This document shows positions 11,050-21,860 of a stretch of 64,000 nt of DNA, in pieces. The translations under genes were made by a program, and so were the position numbers. A model generated the notes under the pieces. That model did no database searches. It was not told the DNA's origin and saw only the letters and a program-made list of their open reading frames with translations. Origin of the DNA: Hydnum rufescens UP504 (taxonomy: Eukaryota > Basidiomycota > Agaricomycetes > Cantharellales > Hydnaceae); the NCBI GenBank assembly GCA_014904985.1, contig MU129002.1, positions 61,567-125,566 of the forward strand. Direction: 5' to 3'. Numbering within the stretch: position 1 is the first letter of the stretch; every line of letters starts with the position of its first letter.

Positions 11050-12560
11050 AGGAGAGTATATTCATTTTGAAGGGCTGAAAGAGTCTGACCTTTGGTCAGA
11101 CCTGACCAGCTTCTTTCCTTTTTTCTTGAGGACTTCCATAGATGGAGTTGGCAAGTTTCAGCCATCCAGGCTGTTCATCTGGTGGATTGCCCCAACAACA
11201 ACTTCTTTGAGTTGCTTTGGATGGACTTTGGGCTGCTTACTGATAGAAATTGATGTTTCTGGGTTGTTGGGTTGCATTGGAATGATCAAATGTTGGCCTG
11301 TTATCATCTCCAGCAAGAAATTCCACACAGTTTGTTCCACAAACATAGTTCTCTTGTCTAGATGTTGACCAACCCAGAGTGTTTGACCAAATCTCCACAT
11401 CTGACAAGTCCAGGTGAGAGATGGGCTTGTACTTCATGCATACATTGTCATAATACTTACCATATGCCACTCCAACCTTGTTATTTCCTGATAATTCAAA
11501 TCTGTGATTTCTGGAAACAAGAGTAGAATTGGACTCATGCCACACACAATCAAGAGAATGTGATCTGCATTAGTCTTGATGGCTGTTGAGAGGGTGGAGT
11601 CCTAATTTTCAAATTGGGGTTAACCTGAGTAAACCACACAGATGATGAAAGTGCCAAGAGAAAGTGAGAGGATACTTGCAGGTGTTATCATGAGGTGCAT
11701 TCCAAGGGCTGCAGTGGCTAAATTTCACATCACTTTGCCCCATTTTGCAGAAGATAATGAATTCTTGACTATATATGTGAGTCCCTGTTCTGCATCCATC
11801 TCTGAGACCACTTCAAAGTCATTTGTCTGCTGTTTTGACATGATTGGAGGGGAGAAATGATGTTGGCCTCCCAGTCAAGTAGTCAAATGGATACATGAGC
11901 AGTTGAATGCTGGGGGTTCAGAACAGCACCAGGGAGTATGTTGTTGTAAAAGGGATAGATAGAAGGAAGGTCAGTTGGCTCAGGACTCCCTTCAAGGTAC
12001 CAAAAGATAGTGTCTAGAAGGATAGACTCTTCACAGCAGCCATAAATGCAGTGGTAGCTTTCATCTCAGGCCAGAACAAATTGAGGGCAGTGTTGGAAAG
12101 AATGGGGAGAAGCCCAAGGTCAATAGCATGGGTAAGATCTTGGCATACCTTTACCATGACCATCCACTCTTGGATAGTGTGTACTGTGGCAGACAAAACT
12201 GTTAATATCATTGGATGAGGTTTTAATGACTGAGCCTCCATGATTAAAGACTCTTCTGAAGAGTCAGGTGAGACTTTGAGCCATCCACCCATCCTTGAAG
12301 ACTTCCAACAGACTCCAGCTAGAGAGCCATTTAAGACAGAGGAAGGGTCTTGTGAAAAACTTGAAGGCTGCTGTTCAATGGCAATAGGATCCAAGATCCA
12401 GGGATTGGAGAGAACTGCTTGCATGATGTGGAGTTGGGTTTCAGAGGGTGGGCAAGGGAAGAACTTTGGAAGTCAGCAAGGCAAAGTCTTCTCCACTCAA
12501 TTGTGTAGTTTGGGAGTTGCCTCAGTGATTGGCACAGTATTACATTCATCAGTCTGATTC
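11050..12560 (-). pseudogene. Unrecognised minus-strand coding remnant
   Basis: Open stretches lie in series on the minus strand: 12424-12014 (136 codons), coding-like sequence through stops to about 11640, and 11545-11237 (102 codons). The best-formed text includes ATVHTIQEWMVMVKVCQDL (about 12195-12140) and GKYYDNVCMKYKPISHLDL (about 11465-11410). Together they suggest one gene of roughly 450 codons with lost splice sites or frameshifts. I do not recognise the family, and no domain-defining residue set is visible. A competing plus-strand frame (10958-11368) looks like a shadow. Confidence 0.35.
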
Positions 12561-12805
12561 ATCTTGCATGCTTGCAGTTGGCACAGTAAAGTCATTACCA
12601 TTCATCCAAGTCTTGATTTCATCCTTTGGCAATTGCCTTGGCAGTTGGCACAGTAAAGTCATCACTGTTCCACAAGGTCCTGATTATATAATTCAGTAGT
12701 TGCCTCAGCAGTTGGCATGGCAAAGTCCTGACCATTCTTCAAGGTCCTGATTACATAATTTGGCAGCTGTCTTGGCAATTTGTGCAGGAAAGTTGCCACT
12801 GGTCT
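12540..12805. repeat. Tandem repeat, about 66-bp units
   Basis: Roughly four degenerate units contain CAGTTGGCACAGTAAAGTCAT, then an ACCATTC or TGTTCC segment, then AGGTCCTGATTACATAATT. Later units carry the same TTACATAAT word seen in other AT-rich repeats of this window. Confidence 0.75.
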
Positions 12806-12997
12806 TCAAGAGATTACAATGATGGGACAGCTCTCAAATTCTTCCAACAGCTTGTGAGCAAGCAGAAACTTCCCAAGACAAATATTGAGAACCAGGTAGC
12901 CCTATGTCTTGTCTATAGGGAATGTGATGTTGTACATCTTCCAGTTGTTGTGTAGGTATGTCATAGTTGGCAATGATCCCCTTTTAGATATCTAGAT

Positions 12998-13722
12998 TAT
13001 GGTTGCTGAAGTTAGGTTACAAACCTGGAAAACCTGAGTTCAAACCTGAACCTGACCCAAGTCAGGTTCCATTGGGGTAAGGTTTCATGTAATTTTCCTC
13101 AGGTCAGGTTCAGGTTTTGGGCCCCCATGTTTTCAGGTTCAGGTTAGGTTCAGGTTTAAACCAGGTTCAAACCTGAAATCATGAGCCCCTTCAGACATGA
13201 GAAATATCTGAGCTCAACACTGATTTTAACTATAATCCAGAATGAGTCATTAATTCTGGCAAGTTCCAGAATTATGTAAGCAGGTTTTTTGGTGGAGAAA
13301 TAGGTTACTTTGAAGTGAAGTTAAACATAAAACCTCATACAAAGTTTATATTGACTATATGTAGACTATGTATAGCCAATATAAACTGTTCATGAGGTTT
13401 TATGTATAACTTCACTTCAAAGTAACCTATTTCTCCACCAAGGAACCTGCTTACATAATTCTGGAACTTGCAAGAATTGATGACTTATTCTGGATTATGG
13501 TTAAAATCAGTGTTGAGCTCAGATATTTCTCCTGTCTGAAGGGGCTCATGATTTCAGGTTTGAACCTTGGTTAAACCTGAACCTAACCTGAACCTAACCT
13601 AATATAGGTTTTCTTCAGGTTAGGTTCAGGTTTTGCCAATTGAGAAGATTCAGGTTTTGGTTAAGTTCAGGTTTTGCCCAAATGGGGCCAAACCTGACCT
13701 GAACCTGACTTTGGCAACCATG
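12998..13722. mobile_element. Hairpin MITE, hAT-like, with 8-bp TSD
   Basis: This is a 725-bp, nearly complete palindrome centred near 13363. The ends are TATGGTTGCTGAAG and CTTTGGCAACCATG, flanked on both sides by ATCTAGAT (12990-12997 and 13723-13730), an 8-bp target duplication typical of hAT elements. The arms are built from CAGGTTCAGGTT-type short repeats outside and a unique 250-bp stretch inside. There is no open frame. A transcript would fold into a long double-stranded hairpin. A second copy lies at 60776-61443. Confidence 0.88.
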
Positions 13723-13730
13723 ATCTAGAT

Positions 13731-14362
13731 CCTCAATTCTGATGACATGGAGGACAGCCCCAATAATAATAAGTGCCCTCACACCAATACTAATGTGGAT
13801 GGATTGCATATCATTATTATTAATTCCCTCATTGGCACACTGTATTGTTTAGATAGTATGGGTGCCATACTGTAAAAAGAAAAAGAAAATATGAACATTT
13901 GAATGCACCAACTTTTGGACAAGTGAAAGTATCTGAACAAATGAAAGTCTGAACAGTGAATGTAACTCCTCAGTCTGCTACTTTGAGAACTGATTCTCCA
14001 AATTTGTGCAGCACAGAGCACTGGAGAAGCCTTTGGGTCCACCAAAAATCCTGCTGCTTACCACAGCCATGGACAAATCCCACCTTGAGGCTGTTGAGTT
14101 TGCCATCATCAATGCCCAATGCTGCTTACCCCATCATGAGATAAGTGATGTTGGATGGAGAACTCAACAGTCTCAACACTGGACTTGTTGATGGCTGCGG
14201 TGAACAATGGGGTTTTGGGCAGACTCTGGAGCTTCTCCAAATAATATAAACCATGGTGACTTGAATCAGTCTGAACCAACTTCCATGACTGTCACAATAA
14301 CAGCTCAGTGTGACTCAACTTTGGAGCAACTTCTGCATGATTGATCTGATTTGTGACTTTGA
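13731..14362. other. No confident gene
   Basis: Short plus-strand frames (13956-14144, 14006-14191) could be upstream exons of the following gene, but no splice pattern or motif supports them. Confidence 0.3.
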
Positions 14363-15094
14363 TTGGCTCAAGCTGCAGGTTGCACCAACATTGTCTTGAT
14401 ACCATGGAGCTACCTCCCATACCTTCCAACCACTGGATGTACTGGTGATTGTGAGATCACCTTGCTGTGGAGCCAAGTGCACATTGTTTTGAATCCTCCA
14501 CATGGGGTGCTGGTTTCACTGCTGAATTCAATATTTCACTGGCAGTGGGAGTTTGTAGTAGAAATTCAAAATCCACTGCAACTTGAAGCTCAAGATGGTG
14601 TGAGGACATCAATTGACTCTGTCAGTGGAGAAGTGCCATCCTGCACAGAAGGTAAATATGAAGTGTATAGAGTGTGCAGAATTGTCTTGTTGACTTATTT
14701 TATAGGAAGAGAGAGTGATTATGGGATTCCCAACTTCTATGTGGTGAAAGATGGAGGGGCTTCAGGACTTGATTCAATTATTTGTTTAATTGAAGTCAAG
14801 AGGAGGGGACCATGCAATGTGGCACAATGGACAGCCTATCAGTCCCAGATTACAAACTACCTGCATCTGGCTTCTCCAAAACATTGTGCCTCTCCCTTCT
14901 ATTGCTTCCTCATCATGGGACTCCAAACTGAGGTTACTGTCATCCATCCTGATGGAACCATGAGGATACTACCAGAAATAGACACAGTGCATGCACCCAA
15001 CACTCTCCCTGGTGTGACATTCTTCACTTGCATGGAAGAGATTGCAGATTATCACTGCTCACTGCATGCACCTCAATATTATAGTTTTTGGTGA
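14363..15094 (+). CDS. Putative PD-(D/E)XK-like nuclease-fold protein, hypothetical
   Basis: This is a 243-codon frame without internal stops, which is unusual in this window. A likely 54-bp intron (GTAAAT..TATAG, 14652-14705) is a multiple of three, so the frame stays open across it. Removing it joins residue E97 to GRESDYGIPNFYVV. The core reads GIPNFYVV, then about 13 residues, then ICLIEVKRRG, and matches the spacing of a PD-(D/E)XK nuclease fold (D/N, then E-x-K). The expected Asp is Asn here (GAT or GAC to AAC). A QxxxY-type helix follows (QWTAYQSQITNYL). Such domains occur in transposon-borne and host proteins of mushrooms. The start Met is uncertain because exons may lie upstream. The fold is inference; the substrate is unknown. 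Confidence 0.5.
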   Translation: MAQAAGCTNIVLIPWSYLPYLPTTGCTGDCEITLLWSQVHIVLNPPHGVLVSLLNSIFHWQWEFVVEIQNPLQLEAQDGVRTSIDSVSGEVPSCTEGKYEVYRVCRIVLLTYFIGRESDYGIPNFYVVKDGGASGLDSIICLIEVKRRGPCNVAQWTAYQSQITNYLHLASPKHCASPFYCFLIMGLQTEVTVIHPDGTMRILPEIDTVHAPNTLPGVTFFTCMEEIADYHCSLHAPQYYSFW

Positions 15095-15099
15095 CATGG

Positions 15100-16045
15100 T
15101 GAGCTAAGCTTGAATGCCTAGAGGTTGAGGCTTCATTCAGAGTGTTCCTTTGCTAAGACAACATGGATGCATCACAACCCACATCCATCAGGACACCTTG
15201 TCATTGCTACCTTACCTGTTGACCAGTTGATCTCAGGGTTATGATGAACAAGCCAAGTGTGCCCTATGATAAGGAGAACCCATCCCAGGCTGGTCACAGC
15301 AAACATACTTTTCTCTGAATGGTTGCCAAAGCACATCAGGAGGTCAACTTCTCAAACTGAGCCAGCATCATTAAGGCTGCCATCAATGTTGTAAAGTGGA
15401 ATTGGCCATGGAAGTTGCCAAGTGGTGAGATTTTTGGCTTTGACATACTCCTGATTGATGAACATCCCTGTCACTCCTGAATCAAGCAGGGCATCAACTG
15501 CCATAGGCTGGCCACTGTCTAGGGTCTGTAGATGGACCTTTAGCTCAGTAGCTCAGTGAAGGTGTGTGGAATAGATATAGAGGGGTGGGCTTGGGGATAA
15601 TGACATGTCTTCTCTTTCATGCAGGCCATCAATGTCAACATGATCCAACATATCCATTGTGGGTCCTACTGTACAAGTTGAAAGAAGAGAGAATTGGTTT
15701 GTTGAACAGGGCATGTCCTTCACTGTCAACATCTTCAAAAATCCTTTGCCACACCCTCATTTCCATCCTCAACAGGTTTGGGTGCCAGAGTAGCACAGAC
15801 TTTCTGTACCACTTCCTCCATCTGCTCAGCTGACAGAGCACCTCAGACTGAATGAGAGCATGGGGGCTCTGGATAGTCTCTGGCAATGTAACTGGGTTTG
15901 TTACAATTCCAGCACAGACCAGCAACTCAGCAAGGGTTATTCTGACAGTGATTGGAGTCTATGTCCATAGGCTTATCAGTGGAGGAGGAAGGTGCAGCAG
16001 CAGCAGGACAGAAAGGGGTTGGAGTAGCTATCCTACTCATACAAA
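15100..16045 (-). pseudogene. Ty3/gypsy gag-protease fragment (inverted)
   Basis: On the minus strand this reads from the zinc-knuckle region of Gag (about 16040-15850) through EQMEEVVQKV..TLAPKPVEDGNEG (about 15835-15750) to a protease with ALLDSGVTGMFIN (about 15500-15460), PIPLYNIDGSLN and IIGHTWLVHHNPEINW. It is homologous, in opposite orientation, to the gag at 17492-18660 and diverges just after the PKPVEDGNEG block. Several stops are TGA at Arg positions. It is non-functional. Confidence 0.82.
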
Positions 16046-16164
16046 AAAATAAAATACTAGTCTCCCATCCCTCCCACATTTTATTATCATAGCCAGTGTG
16101 GAGGTGAGGAGACCAGAATTAGTTTGAGGGTGATGCTGCTGAATCACATGATGGATTCACAAGC

Positions 16165-16572
16165 ATGCCTAAGGAAAACACTGGAGATTACCCCAACCAT
16201 AGTATGTCCACTTGTACACTCTTCAACCTAGCACTTGGCTGGCCCACTGGGTCAGAATGCCACAAAATCCTGCTGAGTGAGTTTTGCCAGTTGATCAAGG
16301 AGAATGAAGAGGATGGGGAACATGTCATTAGCCTGGTGACCCAGAAACAACTCAAAGGGCTGATGCATGAATACATTATTCTTGAGATATGGAGGGTGAG
16401 GGACAAAGTGATGGTTTGGATTCAGTTTGATCATTCAGCTAGGCTCTGCCCACTGACAGCATCAAGCCTGGCATTGATTTGGAGGGTGGATGATATGGTG
16501 ATTTTAATCTGTTCAATAGACTTGTTACAGGAACTGACAAGGCTTTGCCCAGGTGAAGTATGCCTCAACTGA
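16165..16572 (+). CDS. Hypothetical 135-codon frame
   Basis: An uninterrupted frame with a plausible globular composition and a charged helix (FCQLIKENEEDGEHVISLV). It sits between two gypsy fragments, and coding-like sequence may continue after the TGA. I recognise no family. Some of its openness could be chance. Confidence 0.3.
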   Translation: MPKENTGDYPNHSMSTCTLFNLALGWPTGSECHKILLSEFCQLIKENEEDGEHVISLVTQKQLKGLMHEYIILEIWRVRDKVMVWIQFDHSARLCPLTASSLALIWRVDDMVILICSIDLLQELTRLCPGEVCLN

Positions 16573-16924
16573 GAGGCAACTGGGCATCAGGGGGATGCCC
16601 ACCAAGGTCCTTGCCCATGCCACTTTCATGGCCTGACATTGAGGGAGGTATCACAACTTGTTCAGGAAATGATGGGGGCATCTCCACAGTATAGCCTTCT
16701 CAAGGCATGTGGTTTCTCATACTATCTGTATTGAGGTGCTGACAATATTATATCAGGAAAACTGTTATTGGCACTCATCCACTATCCAACAAGTTTCAAC
16801 AGGGATGTATGGGGGAGTGTTAGAAGAGGGAAAGTTACACCATAGATGGCTTGGGCATGGGGCTAGAAAATGAATCCAACAACAGCCAGAAAATGCAGGT
16901 TAATCATATGTAGGAAAGTTTTAC

Positions 16925-17135
16925 TTGTGGATATAGAACTTAATTATGTAATCTTCCCAATATGGAAATTAATTATGTAATACTCCCAATATAGAAATTC
17001 ATTATGTGATATTCCCAATATGGAAGTTGATTATGTAATACTACTAAATATAGAAATTGCTTAGATAATATATAAGTCAAGAAATCATTTATATGATATT
17101 TCCAAATAAGGAAATTGCTTATGTAAGCAGCTCCC
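16925..17135. repeat. 33-bp AT-rich tandem repeat
   Basis: About five units of the form GGAAATTAATTATGTAAT followed by a CTCCCAATAT-type linker. The TTATGTAAT word is shared with the blocks at 7.9, 10.4 and 60.7 kb. Confidence 0.8.
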
Positions 17136-17239
17136 TGGGGTATACTACCTTTTATGGACACTTATATAATATTGACTACATAATATGTGAGATAATCAAT
17201 AAATAAACAAATGAATAAATGGTTACCAGGATTGATGCA

Positions 17240-17433
17240 TCCAAGTGTGGAATACTTACTGTAACAGATGCAACCTGGGTGCAAAACTTACCATAAAAGT
17301 TACCAGCTCAAGCTGTAACAAACTGCTGGCAAGTTACTGTAACTGGTGCAAATGGTTTACAGCATGGGCTGAATTAATCTCTTTCCTCTTTCTGTTTGTG
17401 GCTTCAACAGCAGTGTCACCCTGACAGAAGATT
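17240..17433 (+). repeat. 3' end of an LTR preceding the gag remnant
   Basis: The last ~55 bp (TTAATCTCTTTCCTCTTTCT .. GTGTCACCCTGACA) match, on the opposite strand, the terminus of the LTR-B-type copy at 45584. The LTR therefore ends at 17433, about 60 bp before the gag ATG. I see no TGG-type primer site directly after it. Upstream are short GTAAC-containing repeats. Confidence 0.6.
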
Positions 17434-17491
17434 GAAACTCATCTCCTTGACCCCACAAACATCTTCCTTATCCCTTCTACCTCCTCTCCTC

Positions 17492-18660
17492 ATGGATGAA
17501 ATTCCTGGTGATGCCTTCTCTGTCTTTTGTGCTGCTGGAGAAGGTCTTTGTCAAATGATGGAGGCACAACAACAACAGTATGAGCAGTTGGAGCAACAGA
17601 ACATTATACTCCAGAACCTAGTGACTTGCCTTCAGACTGATGCCTCTTCTCATGAAACCCTGATGGCTGAAGTTGAGGTGATCACCAAGGCTGCTGTTGA
17701 GAACCTCCCTGCTCCTGTCATTGAAGTTCCTCCCCCTCCTGCCACTACTCCTTCCATCTCTGCATGTCCCCCAAAGGCAGCTGATCCAGAGGTCTTTGGT
17801 GGTGATTGAAGGAAGGCTGATCCCTTCCTCTGCACTCTGAAACTTAACATTTCTATTCAACCCAACTCCTTTCCCAATGACCAGACAAAGATCCTCTATG
17901 CCCTCTCCTACATGCAAGGAGGCAGTGCTGGTGATTGGGCTTCCAACTACACACATGCTATCCTTGATGGTGATTCTCCCTTCCCTGATTGGGAAACCTT
18001 TTGCACCCACTTTGAGGCAGCCTTCAGGGATACAGACTGAGAGGCTCATGCCCATCAGCAACTTCATACCTTGAAGATGACTCAAGGGATGACAGCTGAG
18101 GAGTATACAATGGCCTTTGAGGCCATATCTGGGAAGACAGGCTGTAATGATGGAGCCTTGATGGATGCTTATGAGCATGGACTGTTCTATAGCCTGGCTG
18201 AGAAGATACACCTCAACACCCCCCCTATGTCCTTTCAAGAATGGAAGGACAAGGCCACTCATATTGATAAGTTGTGGTATCATTTTAATGAGCAGCACTC
18301 CTTCTCTCCAGCCAACCCTCACCAGGACATTCATCCAGGAACAATTCAACCATTCCGCCCTCCCACCACTACTTCTCAAACTACTCCAACCTCTTTCTGT
18401 CCTGCTGCTGCTGCACCCTCTTCCTCTACTTATGAACCTATGGACATAGACTCCAATCATTGTCAGAATAACCCTTGCTGAGTTGCTGGTCTGTGCTGGA
18501 ATTGTAACAAACCCAGTCACATTGCCAGAGACTGTCCAGAGCCCCCATGCTCCTGCTCAGTTGGAGGTGCTCTGTTATCTGAGCAAATGGAGGAAGTGGT
18601 AGAGAAGGTCCAGGCTACTCTGGCACCCAAACCTGTTGAGGATGGAAATGAGGGTGTCAC
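17492..18660 (+). pseudogene. Ty3/gypsy Gag with zinc knuckle
   Basis: Gag begins at MDEIPGDAF (17492). A Gln-rich coiled-coil segment follows (about 17550-17620), then a Pro-rich linker and PEVFGGD. The capsid-type core has ALSYMQGGSAGDWA (about 17900-17942), and the C-terminus holds a CCHC knuckle CWNCNKPSHIARDC (about 18493-18536). Three in-frame stops (17807, about 18038, 18479) are all TGA where Arg fits; two precede or follow charged, Arg-rich-type sequence. Apart from these, the frame is preserved over ~1 kb. Pol is missing because homology to the inverted copy stops near 18660. Confidence 0.85.
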
Positions 18661-19538
18661 TAAGCTGACACAACTGCTTAATAACCATGATCCATCAGTT
18701 TATGAATCCTGTGCATGTCCCTCCACACAACTAAGCCCCAACTTCCATATGCACTCTCCTTAGCACTTACACCTCCAAGGCAGTGCACACATTGGTACCC
18801 CAAAGGTGTTGAAGGATTGTAGTGATGATGAAGGAGCAGGGATTGGGATGGGTGGTGAGGGTTCAGGGATTGGGGGAGAAGTAAGCGGTGTCTGGATAGG
18901 TAACTGTATTGACTAATGTGGGGGGAAAGATGATGGGGGTGCTGACAAACCCCCAGGTGCTGCCACTGATAAATTACCCCACCCCCAGCCAGCTGGGCTA
19001 GGCTCACTGACACAAGGGTGATAATAATAAGGAGAATGCTGATGCTTATGGCAAGGATGACAAGAACCCCATGACTAAGCTGGGAAGAGAGGAGGCAAGA
19101 GCATTCAAGGATATAGGCACCATATCATAAGATCAATGAAGAATGATAATTTGACAGGTATCTCTGAGGGTGGGTGCAAATGTCAATCCATTCCTGACTG
19201 TCTTGATGAACACCACCAGGATACACAATTGTGTTTCAAGTCCACAAATGGGTCAAAGTCATAATGCAGAGCCTGGTCTGTGCTTGAGGTATAGGGCATG
19301 ATGTCCCTGATGTTTCAGGTGTATCTAGCCTTACTGAGCAATCAGATCTTCCTGTTGCTGATGCTGAGTGGGGTCATGTTTGTGATTTCCTCTCTTGGCT
19401 TCTCAGTTTGAAGAACCTACACCTTAGACAAAACATGCCTCAGCCTGCCTTTGACACTGAGATTAATGACTCACTCATGGATTGGGAGGCTACTCATGAC
19501 TGCCCTAACATTCCTGTGGTTCAGGAAGCTTTGGCTGC
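18661..19538. other. Unassigned interval
   Basis: A Gly/Asp-rich stretch (about 18820-18900) and a frame at 19408-19644 that runs into LTR-A. No family is recognised. The right edge abuts LTR-A without a matching target duplication (CTGC left, CCAG right), so a rearrangement rather than a simple insertion joined these sequences. Confidence 0.35.
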
Positions 19539-21052
19539 TGTGGAAGATAAAAACATCCAGTATCAGAAAATGCAAATATCCATTGATCTCAGCCTATGGA
19601 ATGATCATGTGACCTATTACAAAATTAATTATGGCTATGCATGAAAACAGAATTTGTTTGATTACTCCACCAGTTTTTATCGAAGAGGTATGCCCATATA
19701 ATGCTTGGAAAGCCACGATTCACACCTTTCAAATGGTACCAAACACAAGTTGAATGGACCAAAACTGCACTCTCCAGACCAATATTACTATAAAAATCTG
19801 GAATTCCCAGTAAAAACAAATTTCTCTGTCAGTTTGCATCCAATCTTCTTGGAACAACTGCATCTAGAAAGATGTAAAAAATCCACATCCAACAGTACTG
19901 AGCATGCGAAGAATAGATCAAAATTGAACTCTACTGAATGATATTACTAGAATCAACACCCATCAGTATTTATGAATTTCTCTGTCAGTTTGCATCCGAT
20001 CTGCTCAGAACCACTGCACCCAGAAAGCTGTTAAAAATCTGCATCAAATTATACCAATAATGTCTATTACAGATGCAAACTGTTGTTTCTGCATTGAATC
20101 CCATCCCATGCACTTGTCCCCATTATCAACCAGCAACAAAAACATCTTAACCACTGAACTACAAACAAATTAATCTCCAAAAACTTGGAAATATCCTTTG
20201 ATTTCATCTCCCATTGCCACAAATAACTCCTAGAACTTCACAGATAAGAAACATAACACCTCCTTAGCAACCCTTTTGTTCTGTTTATGAATGACTCACC
20301 TTCCTTGCAACCCCTTTATGAATGACTCACCTATCATGCAACCACCTTATGAATGACTCACCCTCCTTGACAACCCTATTGTTCTCACCTATGACTCACC
20401 AAGGAGTGAGTCATATTCTTTAAACACAGCCACCTTCAGAAAGGTATAAAAGCTGGTAGATTCTCCTGTATCCCCCCATCTCCTCACTACTGGAATAAAC
20501 TACTGTCTACAAATCTGCTTGCATCTGAAGAGAGTACTGATCTAAAGCCATCTGGAGCTAAGTCATATACAAGGTTGTTAAGACTAAGTCACTGGAAGCC
20601 CCTTACATGAAATACTGAGCCAAGGATAGTTGCAGGACCTAAGGTTAGAATTGCTGGACATCCAAGGGAAGGTGAGTAACAACAAAGTCTAGTCAGAAGA
20701 AGAAAGAAACACATTGACACACTGAATCAAGCTTAAACTAGTCTAGAACCCTCTTTAGAATCCACATTTTGACCAGGAGGACACAAATAGGTACATACAA
20801 ATAGCAGTAAATGATCCAATACAACATGTATAAGCCTTTCACAAGCATCCCACAATATATTATTGACTATAGCTAGTCCATACCATCATCATATCCATCA
20901 CTGAAATCCATACACAACTTGTTAGAGAGTGATCAACCATCAGAGCAAACCAGCCCATTGAATAAAAAACAGAAATACAGTCTCCTATCCACACACTGGC
21001 TGAACCAGAGTTTGATTTGACAGTCATCAGAGCTCCCAATCCTTCTACTATA
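19539..21052 (+). repeat. LTR-A, complete copy
   Basis: 1514 bp from TGTGGAAGAT to TACTATA. It holds the ~160-bp module repeats (about 19650-20050), the reverse-strand tRNA-like block (about 20065-20165), several TGACTCA sites (20280-20425), a TATAAAAG box (about 20447), the conserved GGATAGTTGCAGG motif (about 20625) and a terminal AATAAA. It lies between unrelated flanks and lacks a target duplication. Confidence 0.88.
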
Positions 21053-21503
21053 CCAGAACTTCCAACAAGTCCACCCAGTTTTCCATGTCAGCAAACTCTG
21101 CCCATTTGTACCTGATCATATTCCTGAGTGACACCAGCCCCCAATACCCAAACCAATCATTATGGCAAAGGGTGACACAGAATATGAGGTGAAGACAATC
21201 TTGGACAGTCATCTCTATCATACCAAACTGCAATACCTCATTAAATGGAAAGGCTATGGCCTTGAGGAAAACAGTTGGGAACCAGAATCCAACCTTGGCA
21301 ACTTTAAACAGCTCCTTGACAAATTCCATCACCTCCATCCAAACTCCCCACATCGTATTGCAACTGCTATCTGGGATACCCTACCTTTCACCTGCTTTGA
21401 AAATTTTACTGAGGTCCCCCAGCATACTTTATTTGACTGGACTCAAGGAAAACTTGTCGTGACACTGAGTCCTAAAAGGGGGGTAATGTCAGGATCAAAT
21501 TGA
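21053..21503 (+). pseudogene. Gypsy integrase C-terminus with chromodomain
   Basis: The frame starts with HPVFHVSKLCPFVPDHI (about 21072-21120), the conserved end of the integrase core. It continues into a chromodomain with YEVKTILDSH and LIKWKGYGLEENSWEP (about 21183-21300), including the aromatic W-K-G-Y/W-E-P signature. Such chromodomains steer Ty3/gypsy chromoviruses to methylated-histone chromatin. One TGA (about 21126) stands at an Arg position. The protein ends just before a polypurine tract. The upstream integrase has been replaced by LTR-A. Confidence 0.85.
21474..21483 (+). promoter_or_regulatory. Polypurine tract of the chromodomain gypsy element
   Basis: AAAAGGGGGG lies three bases before TGTCAGGATC (from 21487), which would be the start of this element's 3' LTR. 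Position and composition match plus-strand priming sites of chromoviruses. The LTR is cut at 21533 by LTR-B sequence. Confidence 0.65.
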
Positions 21504-21532
21504 CATTTGCTTCTGCTTAAGGACTTACCCAT

Positions 21533-21680
21533 TGTTGGAGGGATAAAACCCTACTACATAGATTCTGCTTCACGACCCAACTACCTCCTCAAACAAATCC
21601 AATTTATTCAATTCCAATCCTTCAAATACCTATCATTCCTTTGATTGCACCACAGGCTGTACTGTGGATATATCAAACAG
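21533..21680 (+). repeat. LTR-B, 5' fragment
   Basis: Starts TGTTGGAGGGATAAAACCC, as in other LTR-B copies, and follows them for roughly 100-150 bp before the SINE-like repeat takes over. Confidence 0.65.
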
Positions 21681-21860
21681 GGTATGATACCACCTTTAAT
21701 TAATATATTGAGCTGGTAAGTTACATGCCTGATACATCAGACACAGCTCCCAATGCTTCAAAAGAAATGTTGCACTTGGTAGGAGTTGAACTTACATCCC
21801 CATAACAGGGATTTGTCAGCAGACTCAAGGTGCACTTTAACCACTGAGGCACACCACCCT
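21681..21860 (-). repeat. tRNA-headed SINE-like repeat (copy 1)
   Basis: On the minus strand it begins with a tRNA-like head: A-box-like GTGCCTCAGTGGTTAAAG and B-box-like AAGTTCAACTCC. A shared ~110-bp body follows (CAACATTTCTTTTGAAGC, GCTGTGTCTGATGTATCAG, TTAATTAAAGGTGGTA). It is an inverted copy of 22570-22765. Confidence 0.72.
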
